DNA of 42,748 nucleotides from NCBI GenBank assembly GCA_011321815.1, contig DROS01000002.1, positions 1 through 42,748 of the forward strand. Direction: 5' to 3'. Position numbers and translations under genes: made by a program. Under the pieces are notes generated by a model. That model was not told the DNA's origin and did no database searches. It saw only the letters and a list, made by a program, of their open reading frames with translations. Shown piece after piece: positions 26,339 to 35,651 of this stretch. Each line of letters starts with the position of its first letter. Position 1 is the first letter of the stretch. This DNA is from Gammaproteobacteria bacterium. GTDB lineage: Bacteria > Pseudomonadota > Gammaproteobacteria > SZUA-152.

Positions 26339-27415
26339 TCAATCCTTATCCCAGCCCGCTCTGCCATCGCAGAATTCGCAACCTTTCCAATAAGTGTCTT
26401 CAGATAGACTGGTAGACTCATCATTACACCAACCGCACATCCCGTAAGTATCGGAAACTGCGAAGCATTGGGTACAAAGATATTCTGACTCGGATATTTG
26501 TACGACAGTTTCATAGCCCATGCACTCTCCACAATTGAGCGGGAAAGGGTAGTCTCCCCCATCTTTTATAGCCATGTAAGCTTCTCCGTCGTCAATGAAG
26601 GTTTCTAGCAAATGGCTTCCGTTATGGACAGCACCACACATAGAACACTTAGCTGATGGTTCCCCTCTATACAGCACTTCACCTTCTTCACATTCGGAGC
26701 ATTGTATTTTCAAACATTGCTCATGGAGTCCACAAACAAGACATTCTGACTCATACAAACAGTTTTGGTCATTCAGATGCTTTTCAGACATGAAACCACA
26801 TGAAGGGCATTCTAAGAACACATATCCGCTAACGACCATATCCTTAATCGATGGTTTGAGTTCTTCATATACAACTTTCAAAAATTCATGATGCTCGCGT
26901 AGCTTTGCATCAATTTCTGAAATATTTTTCTCCCAGCTTTCAAACGTCTCCTTCCATTGACCTAACATTAGGTCATGTAAAAAATACCATGCAGTTAACT
27001 GCTCCTTGACAATGGCCTGCAACCTTTGAATTCCAGCCTTCTCTGTTTCCGCATTGTGATAAAAATGAACCATTTGATTTCTATGCTTTGTTACAGTGCG
27101 GAATGATTTAAGCGCTTTATCCCCTAGTCCAGATTGGGCAACTTTCTCTAATCTTGTTGACGCTTCTTCTAAAGTCACAGAAACGAATTTACCTTGGGTA
27201 AATTCTTGCCAGTCTGCCTGTTTTTTAGGGGATACTACGAGAGACCAATGTTCCGCCATTAGCCTTGCCTTGAGTATAAGCTCAATTGATGCATGGAAAT
27301 GAATTACCGAATACTTTGGCTTTTCCTTAATCTCGATAATAGACTGCCCCAAAAAATCAAGCGCATTGTTAACAACGTGCTGGAACATCTCTTGAGGTAT
27401 TTTCGATTTACTCAT
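26339..27415 (-). CDS. Zinc-ribbon-rich protein with HEPN/DUF4145-like N-terminus (cassette gene)
   Basis: The 358-residue product starts at ATG 27415 (MSKSKIPQEMF). The first 190 residues are helical, with an HFHASIELILKARLMAEHW stretch and TKHRNQMVHFYH; an R-N-x-x-x-H arrangement like this is the HEPN ribonuclease motif (inference). The C-terminal half has at least six CxxC pairs (LECPSCGF, SECLVCGL, IQCSECEEG, KCSMCGAV, NCGECMG, LCTQCF, GMCGWC, GCEFCDG), suggesting several zinc ribbons. It is the first cassette after the right attI-like site. Confidence 0.75.
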   Translation of the reverse strand: MSKSKIPQEMFQHVVNNALDFLGQSIIEIKEKPKYSVIHFHASIELILKARLMAEHWSLVVSPKKQADWQEFTQGKFVSVTLEEASTRLEKVAQSGLGDKALKSFRTVTKHRNQMVHFYHNAETEKAGIQRLQAIVKEQLTAWYFLHDLMLGQWKETFESWEKNISEIDAKLREHHEFLKVVYEELKPSIKDMVVSGYVFLECPSCGFMSEKHLNDQNCLYESECLVCGLHEQCLKIQCSECEEGEVLYRGEPSAKCSMCGAVHNGSHLLETFIDDGEAYMAIKDGGDYPFPLNCGECMGYETVVQISESEYLCTQCFAVSDTYGMCGWCNDESTSLSEDTYWKGCEFCDGRAGWDKD

Positions 27416-27430
27416 ATGTTCGATCCAAGG

Positions 27431-27840
27431 GCATAACTTATTAGTATCAGGCAAATGTGCCTGATAATACTGAAAACCGGTCAATTTGACCTGATATTGG
27501 ATATTACGGGACTATTACGGCATATCTGCCCTGTTTTTTTCGCCCGAACCTTGTTTCGGGAGGTGCCATGTCAATCAACACTATCCTTCAAATAATCTCA
27601 TTCTCATCAATATTCAGCAATGCAAATATTCCCCTTTTCAAAAAAGGGTACACCCGGTGTACAAAAAACAGCACATAGATTAACGCCTGATCAGGCGGCG
27701 ATGTGTTGGGCTGCACAAAAAACGCCCCTCCAACTTACGATGGTTATTTATCCGCCCAAAGCCGGGTTGATCGGCCATTGAGGGGGGCTGGTTCTTTCGA
27801 TCAAAACCGGAAGTTTCCGTGCTGCTCTGAAAACCTCTGT
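27431..27840 (-). repeat. 0.4-kb repeat, copy 2, with attI-like end
   Basis: Direct repeat of 21395-21796. On the minus strand it ends ATCAGGCA...TGCCTGATACTAATAA and GTTATGC, 15 bp before the start of the zinc-ribbon gene. Copy 2 has a short insertion (GACTATTACGGC region) relative to copy 1 and a perfect CGCCTGATCAGGCG palindrome. If this is attI plus leader, the integrase gene expected beside it is absent. Confidence 0.85.
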
Positions 27841-27881
27841 CATTTATGGACGGAACCAAGCTATTGGCTTCGTCGGCGTTA
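27841..27881 (+). other. Half attC, plus orientation, at the right edge of the array
   Basis: GGCTTCGTCGGC followed by GTTAGCT matches an R' half on the plus strand. No left half precedes it; the 0.4-kb repeat begins instead. The remaining 120 bp up to tonB show nothing further. Confidence 0.4.
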
Positions 27882-28004
27882 GCTCAAATAAAAATTCAAC
27901 CGGTGTAATGGGTCCAAATAACCAAAAAAGTTAAATTGCTTCCGGTCGGGCCGGGGGTGTATTGGGTGATGTTTTCTACGGCCACGGGCTGAGGAACACG
28001 CGGG

Positions 28005-28724
28005 TTACTGCAAGTCAAATCTCACCGGCAAACGTAATAACACGGCAACAGGCTCATTTTCAACTTCAGCTGGATAAAAACTTGAGGCTAAAATAGCTTG
28101 TTTGGCTGCTTCGTCAAAATATTTTCCGGCCGAGGTTAAGATGTTAACTTTTCGTACTCGCCCTTCTTTGTCTATCAGTGCTTCCAGTTTGACAATGCCG
28201 CTAATGCCTTGTCGGCGCATTGTTTCAGGGTAAACTGGGGTTTGCCGGTGTAAGAATCGGGGAGCTTGTGTGAGCTGAAATATTGGTACAGGGGTTGGTA
28301 GTGCATTTTCCGTTGGTTCTATGAGCATCGGTGGTGTTGGTTCGGTGGAAGGGGGTTCATTGGTTTCCGCAATTTTTTCCACGACCTTTTCTTCAGGTTT
28401 ATGCACCACAGGTTCAGGTGGGGTTTCTTTTATACGGTTTTTTGCTTGCGGGGAAATTGCCGGTTTGGGAGGAGGTGGTGTTTTTTCTGCTGCTGGCTTT
28501 TGGGGTATGGGTTGTTTTTCGGGTTTTGGGGTGGGTGGTTGTTCTTTCTGTTTGGCGGGCGTTGGCCATGTCGTTAAGTCCACTACCAGTAGCGGGCGTG
28601 GTTCCGCAGATTGTGTGCGGTAATTTGCCAGTACGTTGATAAAAAACAGCAGGCTGAGCGTTAGCAAAATGCCACTGGTTATCGCAATCCCAGCCGAGGG
28701 TAAGCTCCTAGTTACGTTTTTCAT
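28005..28724 (-). CDS. tonB: TonB-type energy transducer
   Basis: The 239-residue protein starts at ATG 28724, overlapping the exbD stop. An N-terminal helix (AGIAITSGILLTLSLLFFINVLA) precedes a Pro/Lys/Glu-rich periplasm-spanning linker, then a TonB C-terminal domain (PVYPETMRRQGISGIVKLEA, DKEGRVRKVNILTSAG, AILASSFYPAEVENEPV). It passes proton-motive energy from ExbBD to the receptor encoded in the same operon. Confidence 0.93.
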   Translation of the reverse strand: MKNVTRSLPSAGIAITSGILLTLSLLFFINVLANYRTQSAEPRPLLVVDLTTWPTPAKQKEQPPTPKPEKQPIPQKPAAEKTPPPPKPAISPQAKNRIKETPPEPVVHKPEEKVVEKIAETNEPPSTEPTPPMLIEPTENALPTPVPIFQLTQAPRFLHRQTPVYPETMRRQGISGIVKLEALIDKEGRVRKVNILTSAGKYFDEAAKQAILASSFYPAEVENEPVAVLLRLPVRFDLQ

Positions 28725-29130
28725 CGGTGGCAATGCCCAGTTGTCGGGCTCCCCCGGCTTTTGCTGCGTCAATGACATCAATCAGTGATTCAGTGGTGGC
28801 GCGGCGGTCTGCGTGAATAGTGACAGCCAGTTGTGGTTTGATTGATAGCTCGGCTTTAAGCCGTCGTTTGATGTCGTCAACGGTCACTGGCCGTTCTTCC
28901 ATATAGGCAATACCTTGTTGATCAATTTTGATAACAAGGTGTTCATTATCGAGGGCAGCGGCATTTTCCGAGTCAGGTTTTTCGATGAGCAGGCCATCGT
29001 TTTCCGGGAATACGGTGGTGACCATAAAAAAAATCAACAGCAGAAAAACGATATCAACCAGCGGTGCTATGCTGATTTCGGGTTTTCCGGTATTGATGAC
29101 CGGCATTGGGCATAGATCATCCGTTTGCAT
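28708..29130 (-). CDS. exbD: ExbD/TolR-family proton-channel subunit
   Basis: The 140-residue protein has one membrane helix carrying the essential Asp (ISIAPLVDIVFLLLIFFMVTT) and a periplasmic domain with VTIHADRRATTESLIDVIDAA. Gene ends overlap exbB and tonB, so the three are translationally linked. Confidence 0.94.
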   Translation of the reverse strand: MQTDDLCPMPVINTGKPEISIAPLVDIVFLLLIFFMVTTVFPENDGLLIEKPDSENAAALDNEHLVIKIDQQGIAYMEERPVTVDDIKRRLKAELSIKPQLAVTIHADRRATTESLIDVIDAAKAGGARQLGIATDEKRN

Positions 29131-29749
29131 GGTGTTGTGCTTTTTTTAATGCGCTGACATCACGGTGCAAAATCAGCTGGATGGCTTGGTGTGTTGTTGC
29201 CATCAAGACAGTGATGCGGCGTGATAGCAGGTGATGTAAAAAAATCACCGGGATGGCGATGATTAATCCACTGGCGGTGGTGAGCAGTGCTTGTGATATG
29301 CCATCGGCCATTTCATCCGGCTTACCGCTGCCGTGCAGTGCAATGACTTCAAAGACATTAATCATGCCGGTGACGGTGCCGAGCAGGCCGAGCATGGGGA
29401 GCAGGGAGGCTAGGATGGCGATGGTGGCAAGGCTGCCTTCCATCCGGGGGGTGATTTCTGCCAGATGAATATTGAATTCTCTGGCCATGTCTTCTTTTGA
29501 TTGCACTTCGGGCCAGTGGGTTGCGGCGAGTAATTGAGCAATGGGGCTTGTACTGCCGTTTGTGATGGGCAGGTAGTCGTTGTCCGAGCGCAGTTTGTGA
29601 TAATCATTCCGGGCGTTTTTTATTAGTGTTTGGCCACGTAAGGCTTCCCATATCACCAGTGCCATGGCGGTGCAGGCGACGAAAAAAATGATCCACATAA
29701 TGGGTCCACCGCTGTTCATCAGTGATAAAAATTCATGTTGAATATTCAT
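29117..29749 (-). CDS. exbB: MotA/TolQ/ExbB-family proton-channel protein
   Basis: The 210-residue protein has three membrane helices: GGPIMWIIFFVACTAMALVIW, then TIAILASLLPMLGLLGTVTGMI and ISQALLTTASGLIIAIPVIFL, the two classic ExbB core helices. It forms the pentameric stator with ExbD. It starts 4 bp downstream of the receptor stop codon region. Confidence 0.94.
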   Translation of the reverse strand: MNIQHEFLSLMNSGGPIMWIIFFVACTAMALVIWEALRGQTLIKNARNDYHKLRSDNDYLPITNGSTSPIAQLLAATHWPEVQSKEDMAREFNIHLAEITPRMEGSLATIAILASLLPMLGLLGTVTGMINVFEVIALHGSGKPDEMADGISQALLTTASGLIIAIPVIFLHHLLSRRITVLMATTHQAIQLILHRDVSALKKAQHHANG

Positions 29750-29753
29750 GTTT

Positions 29754-32069
29754 TTAAAACTCCACTTCTACACCGAAAAAAGGGAAAAATGACATGCCGG
29801 TAACTTCGGTAGGATTGTCGATCTTTTCATATTCGTTACCGTAGTCATACTCAACGATGTTTTTGGCAAAGGTCACGTTTTGCAGATCAAGATAAAATTT
29901 TAATTTGGATTCTCTAAGCAGCACTTCACGCCCGATGCGCAGGTCCAGTTTATAATAAGTGGGCAGGCGTTCGGCATTGTGTTTACCGTATTCGGCTGTC
30001 CAGCGATTATTCACCGCATCCCAATTACGGCCTGTGATGGCGGTGTAAGGGCGGCCGGAATGTACTTGGGCTTTGATGCTCCAGTCCCAGCGTTTCCAGC
30101 TGCCGCCAAAAGGCTGGCCCCAAACTGCTGTGAAGGTGAGTGGTTGGTCGCCTGAAAAGTCGCGTGTGATACCGGTGATTTCATTGGTGCGGCGTGACCT
30201 GGCCCAGGAGAGCGATAGCCAGCCGATTCTGCCCTGACTGGGGATGCGTTTGACAAACAGATCAAAGCCATAGGCTTCGCCGGTACCTCGGTTGGCGTAA
30301 TTATTGGGTGGGTCCGTTTCATCAAGGGCGACCACCAGGTTTTTCATCGGTTTGTGGTAGATCTCGGCCTTGACGCTGTAGCGTGGGTTGATCTGATGTT
30401 CAATGCCGAGAATGCGATGTTCTGCTTCGGTCATCAACAGGGCCGGGTTGCCAAAGGATTCAACTATTTCTTCGCCGCGAGGCATCTGGATATATTGACC
30501 CCAGGTGGCCATTAGCAGCGTGTCGGGCGTTAATTGATATTCCAGTGTTGCGCGTGGTGAGAGCTGGTGGACATGAAATCCTCCGGTGACTTCAATATTG
30601 GTATGGCGCAGACCCAGCTGGCTGGTTAATTTGTTTGTCCATTGTTGGCGGTATTTGATGTAAGGGGATATTTCACTGCCGTTGATTGTTTTATCAAGGC
30701 GATATTTTCTTTGTGACGTGAAGTCGCAATCAGGGTCGTTTTCGGTACAACTCCGGGGGGCATAGACATCCACGGGAATGGTTGCATAACCGCTGGACAG
30801 GCCAAAGCTGAGTTGTGATTTTTTTCGTACCTGCCAGCGTAGTTCCGGTTGCAGATAAACCTGGTTGTTTTCTGTGCGGGCAAAAAAGGGTTCTCCCCGT
30901 TCGTCACGTCCTATGCGAACCGCGTTTTTTTCGTGTATGTAGGCCAGTGTTGACAGGCTGTCCCATTGGCTGTTCCAGCGTTGTTGCCAGGTCAGCCCGG
31001 TGGTTTGATACGCAATTTTGTTATTCAACTCACCGGCGAGCTGGGGGTCGGATTTGGCTGAGCTGCGCAGCTCCATCTTTAATTCATCACTTGCGGAAAA
31101 CACGTAACTGTCAAGGTAGCCATTATCAAGCTGATGGCGATAGAGTGCCTGAAAATCATAAAACCGTGGTACTAATAATATCTGGTCCGGGTCATCTTCA
31201 TTATCATCGGCGAAAAAATCAGTGGCCGCGCTGGGGGATAAAATCAGATCGAGATAGCTGCGGCGGCCCGCGATAAAAAAGCTGTCATCCCCGGGTTTTC
31301 CCGCCGGGCCTTCCACCAGAAATGAACTGGTGATGGTTGAAATATCAAATTTATAACGCATGCGGTCATTTTGGGGGGCGCGTAATTTGGCGTCGATCAC
31401 GCCGCCCAGTGCATCACCATACTGGACGGGAAAGCCTCCCAGAAAGACATTGATGTCTTCGATTAGCGCAGGGTTGATGGTGGATTGAAATCCGCCGAAA
31501 TGATAGAGATAACCCACCGGTGCATTATTGACCCAGGTGATATTTTCATTGCCATTGCTGCCGCGCATATAGACTTCTGCGGAGCCTTCACTGGTGGCAA
31601 TGATGCCGGGTAGCGTAGTGATGGCTTTGAGAGGGTCTCCGCCACTGCCCGCAGCCTTGATTAATTCGGCGCTGGAAAGTGTCAGCTTTGATGTTTTTTC
31701 TGTCAGTCGCTCTGCGGTGACTTTCAGGCCTTCGCCCTCGATGACAAAGGGCTCCAGGTAGAGGGTGATCTTTGTCCGGTTTTGCGGAACCTGTTTTATC
31801 AAAGTCTCAAACCCGGCGGCTAATACCTTAACCTTGTTGGGTGTTGCGATGTCAGAGAATTCGATTTTTCCGGTTTTTCCTGTTTCGTCATAAACGTCGC
31901 CATCATTGATAACTACTGTTGCTCCGTCAACAGGCGCACCACTGCCTTTTTCTTTGACAATAACGGTAATGTCAGCGGCGAAAACGGTTTCCAGGCTGAA
32001 CAGCGTCACTATTAACAGATGGGCAAGGTAGCGTGTGCCCGGGATGTTCTTTTTAGCTGCAATGCCCAT
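29754..32069 (-). CDS. TonB-dependent outer-membrane receptor with carboxypeptidase-regulatory-like N-domain
   Basis: The 771-residue protein has a signal peptide (LAHLLIVTLFSLETVFA), an Ig-like CarboxypepD_reg domain (DGATVVINDGDVYDETGKTG), a plug domain (LKAITTLPGIIATSEGSAEVYMRG), and a 22-strand-type barrel ending in FFPFFGVEVEF with terminal Phe. The substrate is unknown; N-terminal domains of this kind are common in receptors for large ligands. It heads an operon with its own exbB-exbD-tonB, implying a dedicated energy system. No riboswitch or Fur box is obvious upstream. Confidence 0.9.
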   Translation of the reverse strand: MGIAAKKNIPGTRYLAHLLIVTLFSLETVFAADITVIVKEKGSGAPVDGATVVINDGDVYDETGKTGKIEFSDIATPNKVKVLAAGFETLIKQVPQNRTKITLYLEPFVIEGEGLKVTAERLTEKTSKLTLSSAELIKAAGSGGDPLKAITTLPGIIATSEGSAEVYMRGSNGNENITWVNNAPVGYLYHFGGFQSTINPALIEDINVFLGGFPVQYGDALGGVIDAKLRAPQNDRMRYKFDISTITSSFLVEGPAGKPGDDSFFIAGRRSYLDLILSPSAATDFFADDNEDDPDQILLVPRFYDFQALYRHQLDNGYLDSYVFSASDELKMELRSSAKSDPQLAGELNNKIAYQTTGLTWQQRWNSQWDSLSTLAYIHEKNAVRIGRDERGEPFFARTENNQVYLQPELRWQVRKKSQLSFGLSSGYATIPVDVYAPRSCTENDPDCDFTSQRKYRLDKTINGSEISPYIKYRQQWTNKLTSQLGLRHTNIEVTGGFHVHQLSPRATLEYQLTPDTLLMATWGQYIQMPRGEEIVESFGNPALLMTEAEHRILGIEHQINPRYSVKAEIYHKPMKNLVVALDETDPPNNYANRGTGEAYGFDLFVKRIPSQGRIGWLSLSWARSRRTNEITGITRDFSGDQPLTFTAVWGQPFGGSWKRWDWSIKAQVHSGRPYTAITGRNWDAVNNRWTAEYGKHNAERLPTYYKLDLRIGREVLLRESKLKFYLDLQNVTFAKNIVEYDYGNEYEKIDNPTEVTGMSFFPFFGVEVEF

Positions 32070-32371
32070 CAGTGTTTCTCTTTGTATCGTGTTGTGGTTC
32101 TGGTGCAGTTTAAAGAGAGAGGGCGGGCGGGTCTATTGGAAGAGTGCAGGGACAGTGCGCCCATTATAGCTACCCGCTTTGTTTGCACTGTTGTGGCTGT
32201 GTGCGATATTTGTATCAACGTGTAACGGCGAGTCTTGCATGTGCAGGACTGAAAACGCACGGCTTCTTAAAAATCACCGGGTACAACACGTCACTTGTCA
32301 GTGCCACTACAATGTAAGTTCTTACCGGAGTGCTTGTCCGGGTATATCACTTTATTATTGTTGCAAGCATA
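32070..32371. other. Intergenic region upstream of the receptor operon
   Basis: No gene is seen. A short near-perfect hairpin (AGTCTTGCA/TGCAGGACT) lies at 32231-32250. I see no cobalamin, TPP or FMN riboswitch signature. Confidence 0.5.
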
Positions 32372-32959
32372 TCAACGGATATCCAGGTCTTCCAGCAGGG
32401 CTGAAAGTCGCTCCAGGCGCTGCACCGGATCGTCTAACTGTAAAAAGTATTGTTTTTGTTCGAGGCGGATAGGCAATAATTCCGCCAGTCGGCTGCTGAC
32501 CCAGCTGGCATCGTCATATTTTTTTTCCACTTTCACAAACGGGTAACCGAGTTGCTCGAACAGGTTGCGTAAAACCTTTACGGTACGCTTGAACTCTTCG
32601 GGCAGGGGGTGGGCTGTTTCGTTCTCCAGCAGTTTTACTTGCACCATTGTAAGCTGGTTGGCTTGTACTTCGCGGGAGATAATCTCAAAGCGTTGTTGGC
32701 CGCAGGCGGTGATGCCCAGCAGGCCGTCCGGTTGTTTGCTGAAATAGCAGATTTCCGTAAGGGTGCCGGTGTCGTAGGTATCGGCGGCTTTGCCAACTTC
32801 CGACCCATCACGAATCAGACACACGCCAAAGCCTGAATTTGTTTTCATGCAGTTGCTGATCATGTCGAGATAACGTGGTTCGAAAATACGCAGTGGCAGG
32901 GTGCCGCCGGGAAACAGTACGGCATGCAGTGGGAATAACGGAATAGTCAGTATGCTCAT
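32372..32959 (-). CDS. LON peptidase substrate-binding-domain protein
   Basis: The 195-residue stand-alone LON N-domain protein starts [20 protein letters not shown] and carries [12 protein letters not shown], then [12 protein letters not shown] and [14 protein letters not shown]. It has no AAA or protease domain. The function is unknown; it may bind unfolded peptide. Its start overlaps the ubiX stop (ATGA), and the genes are often adjacent in gammaproteobacteria. Confidence 0.92.
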   Translation of the reverse strand: MSILTIPLFPLHAVLFPGGTLPLRIFEPRYLDMISNCMKTNSGFGVCLIRDGSEVGKAADTYDTGTLTEICYFSKQPDGLLGITACGQQRFEIISREVQANQLTMVQVKLLENETAHPLPEEFKRTVKVLRNLFEQLGYPFVKVEKKYDDASWVSSRLAELLPIRLEQKQYFLQLDDPVQRLERLSALLEDLDIR

Positions 32960-33573
32960 TGGTGTGGTTCTTCACCCCAGCGTGGTATTAATGTGTGCTC
33001 AATGTTCAGGTGGTCCAGTATCCGCGCGACGACAAAATCGATTAATGCATTGACGTTTTGCGGCTGATGGTAAAAACCGGGGCTGGCAGGCATGATGGTA
33101 ACTCCCAGTTGTGATAGTTTCAGCATGTTTTCCAGGTGAATGGCCGAAACGGGCATTTCGCGGTGCAGTAAAATCAGCTGGCGGTGCTCTTTCAGCATCA
33201 CATCGGCAGCACGTTCGATAAGGTCACGGCTGGCGCCATGGGCTATGGCGGACAGCGTTGCCGAAGAGCAGGGGCAGATTACCATGCTCCGGGCCGTGTT
33301 GGCGCCGCTGGCCACCGGCGACATCCATTGGTCACGACCAAAAACGTGTAACTGGTTTTCAGCAGCCTTGAAATATTCACTGAGGAATCGTTGTTGCTCA
33401 TCGGACCGCCCTGGCAGGTCAAAATCGGTTTCGGTGGCGATGACCACTTGTGCCGGTTGCGAAACCATCAGGTACACCCTGCATCCTGCATCCAACAGGC
33501 ATTGCAGCAGGCGCAGGCCGTACTGGGCGCCAGAGGCGCCGGTAATGGCGAGGGTGATACGATCAGGTTTCAT
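32956..33573 (-). CDS. ubiX: Flavin prenyltransferase UbiX
   Basis: The 205-residue enzyme makes the prenylated FMN cofactor for the UbiD decarboxylase in ubiquinone synthesis. Visible signatures are [17 protein letters not shown], the [19 protein letters not shown] segment and [17 protein letters not shown], and [12 protein letters not shown] near the end. It is part of the mpl-ubiX-LON minus-strand group. Confidence 0.95.
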   Translation of the reverse strand: MKPDRITLAITGASGAQYGLRLLQCLLDAGCRVYLMVSQPAQVVIATETDFDLPGRSDEQQRFLSEYFKAAENQLHVFGRDQWMSPVASGANTARSMVICPCSSATLSAIAHGASRDLIERAADVMLKEHRQLILLHREMPVSAIHLENMLKLSQLGVTIMPASPGFYHQPQNVNALIDFVVARILDHLNIEHTLIPRWGEEPHQ

Positions 33574-33602
33574 GGGCGATTGTGCGTTGCCTGTTGTTTT
33601 GT

Positions 33603-35012
33603 TTACTGTCTCTCCTCTTCGGGAGAGGGAGAGGACTGCTGGGTGGTTGTCTTTTGCTGTATGGCCAACAAATGTAGCAGCTTTTCATGCAAGCTCCCAA
33701 AAGCACCGTTACTCATGATCAGTATATGATCACCGGAGCGGGCGGTTTCGGCAATGTGTGTGGCCAGCCGGTCAATGTCATCAAAAATTTGTGCGCTGTC
33801 CAGTGTTGCGGCTACGTGGTCGAGGTTCCAGTCCAGTCCTGCGGGTTGGTAGAGCAGCACCGCATCGGCTTCTGTCAGTGACGGCCCCAGTGTGTCCTGG
33901 TGAATGCCCAGGCGCATGGTATTGGAACGGGGTTCCAGCACGGCGATGATACCTGCGTTGCTCACCTTGGCGCGTAATCCGGCCAGGGTGGTTTTAATGG
34001 CAGTGGGGTGGTGGGCGAAGTCGTCGTACACGGTAATGTTATTGATTTCGCCACGAATCTCCATGCGCCGTTTCGGGCTTTGGAATTGTCCCAATGCGTC
34101 GATGGCGTATTTTGTCGGTACCCCGGCGTGGCGCGCGGCGGCAATGGCGGCCAGTGCGTTGTTAACGCTATGCTGGCCCAGTGAATCCCAGTGCACAGTA
34201 CCTTGTGATTGGCCGTCAAAAAACACTTCAAAGGTGCTGCCGTCGGCTTGTTTCAGTGCTGCATGCCAGCCGTTGCCAGGTTGCCCGTTGATGCTTTCTA
34301 CCGGCGTCCAGCAGCCCATCGCCAGTACCTGCTGAATGTGTGCATCGGCCTGTGGCGCGACAATCAGACCGTTGCCGGGCACGGTGCGCAGCAGATGATG
34401 AAACTGGCGCTCAATGGCTTCGATGTCAGGAAAGATGTCGGCGTGGTCGTATTCAAGGTTATTGAGTATTACGGTACGTGGCCGGTAATGCACAAACTTG
34501 GAACGTTTATCGAAAAAGGCGGTGTCGTATTCGTCGGCCTCCACCACAAAAAACGGTGCGTTACCGGCGCGTGCCGAGAGGCCAAAATTGCGCGGCACGC
34601 CGCCAATCAAAAAACCGGGCGTCAGTCCGGCATCTTCCAGAATCCACGCCAGCATGGATGCGGTGGTGGTTTTTCCGTGGGTGCCCGCCACCGCCAGCAC
34701 CCAGCGGTCTTTAAGCAGATAGTTGGCGAGAAAGGCAGGGCCGGAGGTGTAAGCCAGGCCACGTTCCAGCACGAATTCCACGGCTGCATTGCCGCGTGAC
34801 AGGGCGTTGCCAATGACCACCAGGTCGGGTGCCGGTTCAAGCTGGCCGGGATCAAAACCCTCGGTAAGGGTGATGCCTGCGTTGCTTAGCTGGGTGCTCA
34901 TGGGTGGGTAAACATTCTGGTCTGCGCCGCTGACCTCGAAGCCCAGCTCCCGCGCCAGCAGAGCGATGCCACCCATGAACGTGCCACAAATACCGAGGAT
35001 ATGAATGCGCAT
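33603..35012 (-). CDS. mpl: UDP-MurNAc:L-alanyl-gamma-D-glutamyl-meso-DAP ligase
   Basis: The 469-residue Mur ligase recycles murein tripeptide onto UDP-MurNAc. I start at ATG 35012 ([15 protein letters not shown]), overlapping the upstream stop as TGATG; the frame is open 48 codons earlier. The ATP-binding motif [25 protein letters not shown] and the [10 protein letters not shown] motif are in the Mur ligase order. The N-terminal GTFMGGIA replaces the GIGGxGM of MurC, as in Mpl. Confidence 0.96.
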   Translation of the reverse strand: MRIHILGICGTFMGGIALLARELGFEVSGADQNVYPPMSTQLSNAGITLTEGFDPGQLEPAPDLVVIGNALSRGNAAVEFVLERGLAYTSGPAFLANYLLKDRWVLAVAGTHGKTTTASMLAWILEDAGLTPGFLIGGVPRNFGLSARAGNAPFFVVEADEYDTAFFDKRSKFVHYRPRTVILNNLEYDHADIFPDIEAIERQFHHLLRTVPGNGLIVAPQADAHIQQVLAMGCWTPVESINGQPGNGWHAALKQADGSTFEVFFDGQSQGTVHWDSLGQHSVNNALAAIAAARHAGVPTKYAIDALGQFQSPKRRMEIRGEINNITVYDDFAHHPTAIKTTLAGLRAKVSNAGIIAVLEPRSNTMRLGIHQDTLGPSLTEADAVLLYQPAGLDWNLDHVAATLDSAQIFDDIDRLATHIAETARSGDHILIMSNGAFGSLHEKLLHLLAIQQKTTTQQSSPSPEEERQ

Positions 35013-35530
35013 CAGCCTGTGGCCGCTCCGGCAATTTGCAGTGCGACCATCACACGAATAGAGGTATAGATATAGAGCAGGGCGATACCGGTGCCCACCC
35101 ACATGGGGACATCCACCGCGTGACGCAGGATATGGCCGATGACGCTGATATTCCAAATGATCAACACCAGCAACAGAAAGGATAACGAGCTGGGATCATC
35201 GGCACTGGTCTGTTGCAGGTAGGCCACCAGCGGCCAGCCGATAAGTTCAAACAGGGTGCCGGTGGCGGCAAAGGCTGTCACGGTTTGTATGATGCGGCGT
35301 TGATAACCGCGAATCCACAGGGCGAGCCAAGCCAGACCGATAAGCAGCGTGGTATCAATGCCGGAGGATAGCAGTGCCAGCCCAAAGCTCTGATCCAGGG
35401 ATGCAATGACCAGCCCCATCAACAGATAAGCACCGATGCACAACAGCATCAGGAAGCGTGAGTGCGGCAGGTCTTGCGGCGCGGCGCGCAGGCGCATGAT
35501 GTTAAAAATCAGTATGACGAGTGCATTCAT
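35012..35530 (-). CDS. Membrane protein of unknown function upstream of mpl
   Basis: The 172-residue protein has about five hydrophobic helices (FLMLLCIGAYLLMGLVIAS, TTLLIGLAWLALWI, LSFLLLVLIIWNISVIGHIL, VGTGIALLYIYTSIRVMVA). No family is recognised. It overlaps mpl by TGATG and is probably co-translated with it, which suggests an envelope role only by association. Confidence 0.75.
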   Translation of the reverse strand: MNALVILIFNIMRLRAAPQDLPHSRFLMLLCIGAYLLMGLVIASLDQSFGLALLSSGIDTTLLIGLAWLALWIRGYQRRIIQTVTAFAATGTLFELIGWPLVAYLQQTSADDPSSLSFLLLVLIIWNISVIGHILRHAVDVPMWVGTGIALLYIYTSIRVMVALQIAGAATG

Positions 35531-35651
35531 AAGTGCGTGGCTGGTGTCGTATCAAGTTGTGGCGGGTCATGAAATAATACGCCTCATCATAACGCGAGCG
35601 GTGCAATAGTCGATAGTCACCCTGCGCAGTAAAAAAAGAGAGCAAAACAAC

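Larger units (their letters stand above)
18832..27881. mobile_element. Integron gene-cassette array lacking a visible integrase
   Basis: About 9 kb of AT-rich DNA contains small genes separated by imperfect palindromes with attC-type ends. Five clear attC sites (60-108 bp), several degenerate ones, and two attI-like 0.4-kb repeats are present. The rightmost run, 27415 to 22800, is minus-oriented and regular: gene, R'' box, palindrome, R' box, gene. Sites near 19.1 and 19.9 kb appear to be plus-oriented. No tyrosine recombinase gene lies in the window. By definition this is a CALIN-type array or a broken integron. Cassette content includes toxin-antitoxin pairs, as is common in chromosomal arrays. 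Confidence 0.8.

Noticed and set aside
27510-27660. Possible Pc-type promoters inside the 0.4-kb repeat (for example TTGCTG, 17 bp, GATTAT)
   Set aside because: Matches are poor (about half the consensus positions) and several equally weak alternatives exist.
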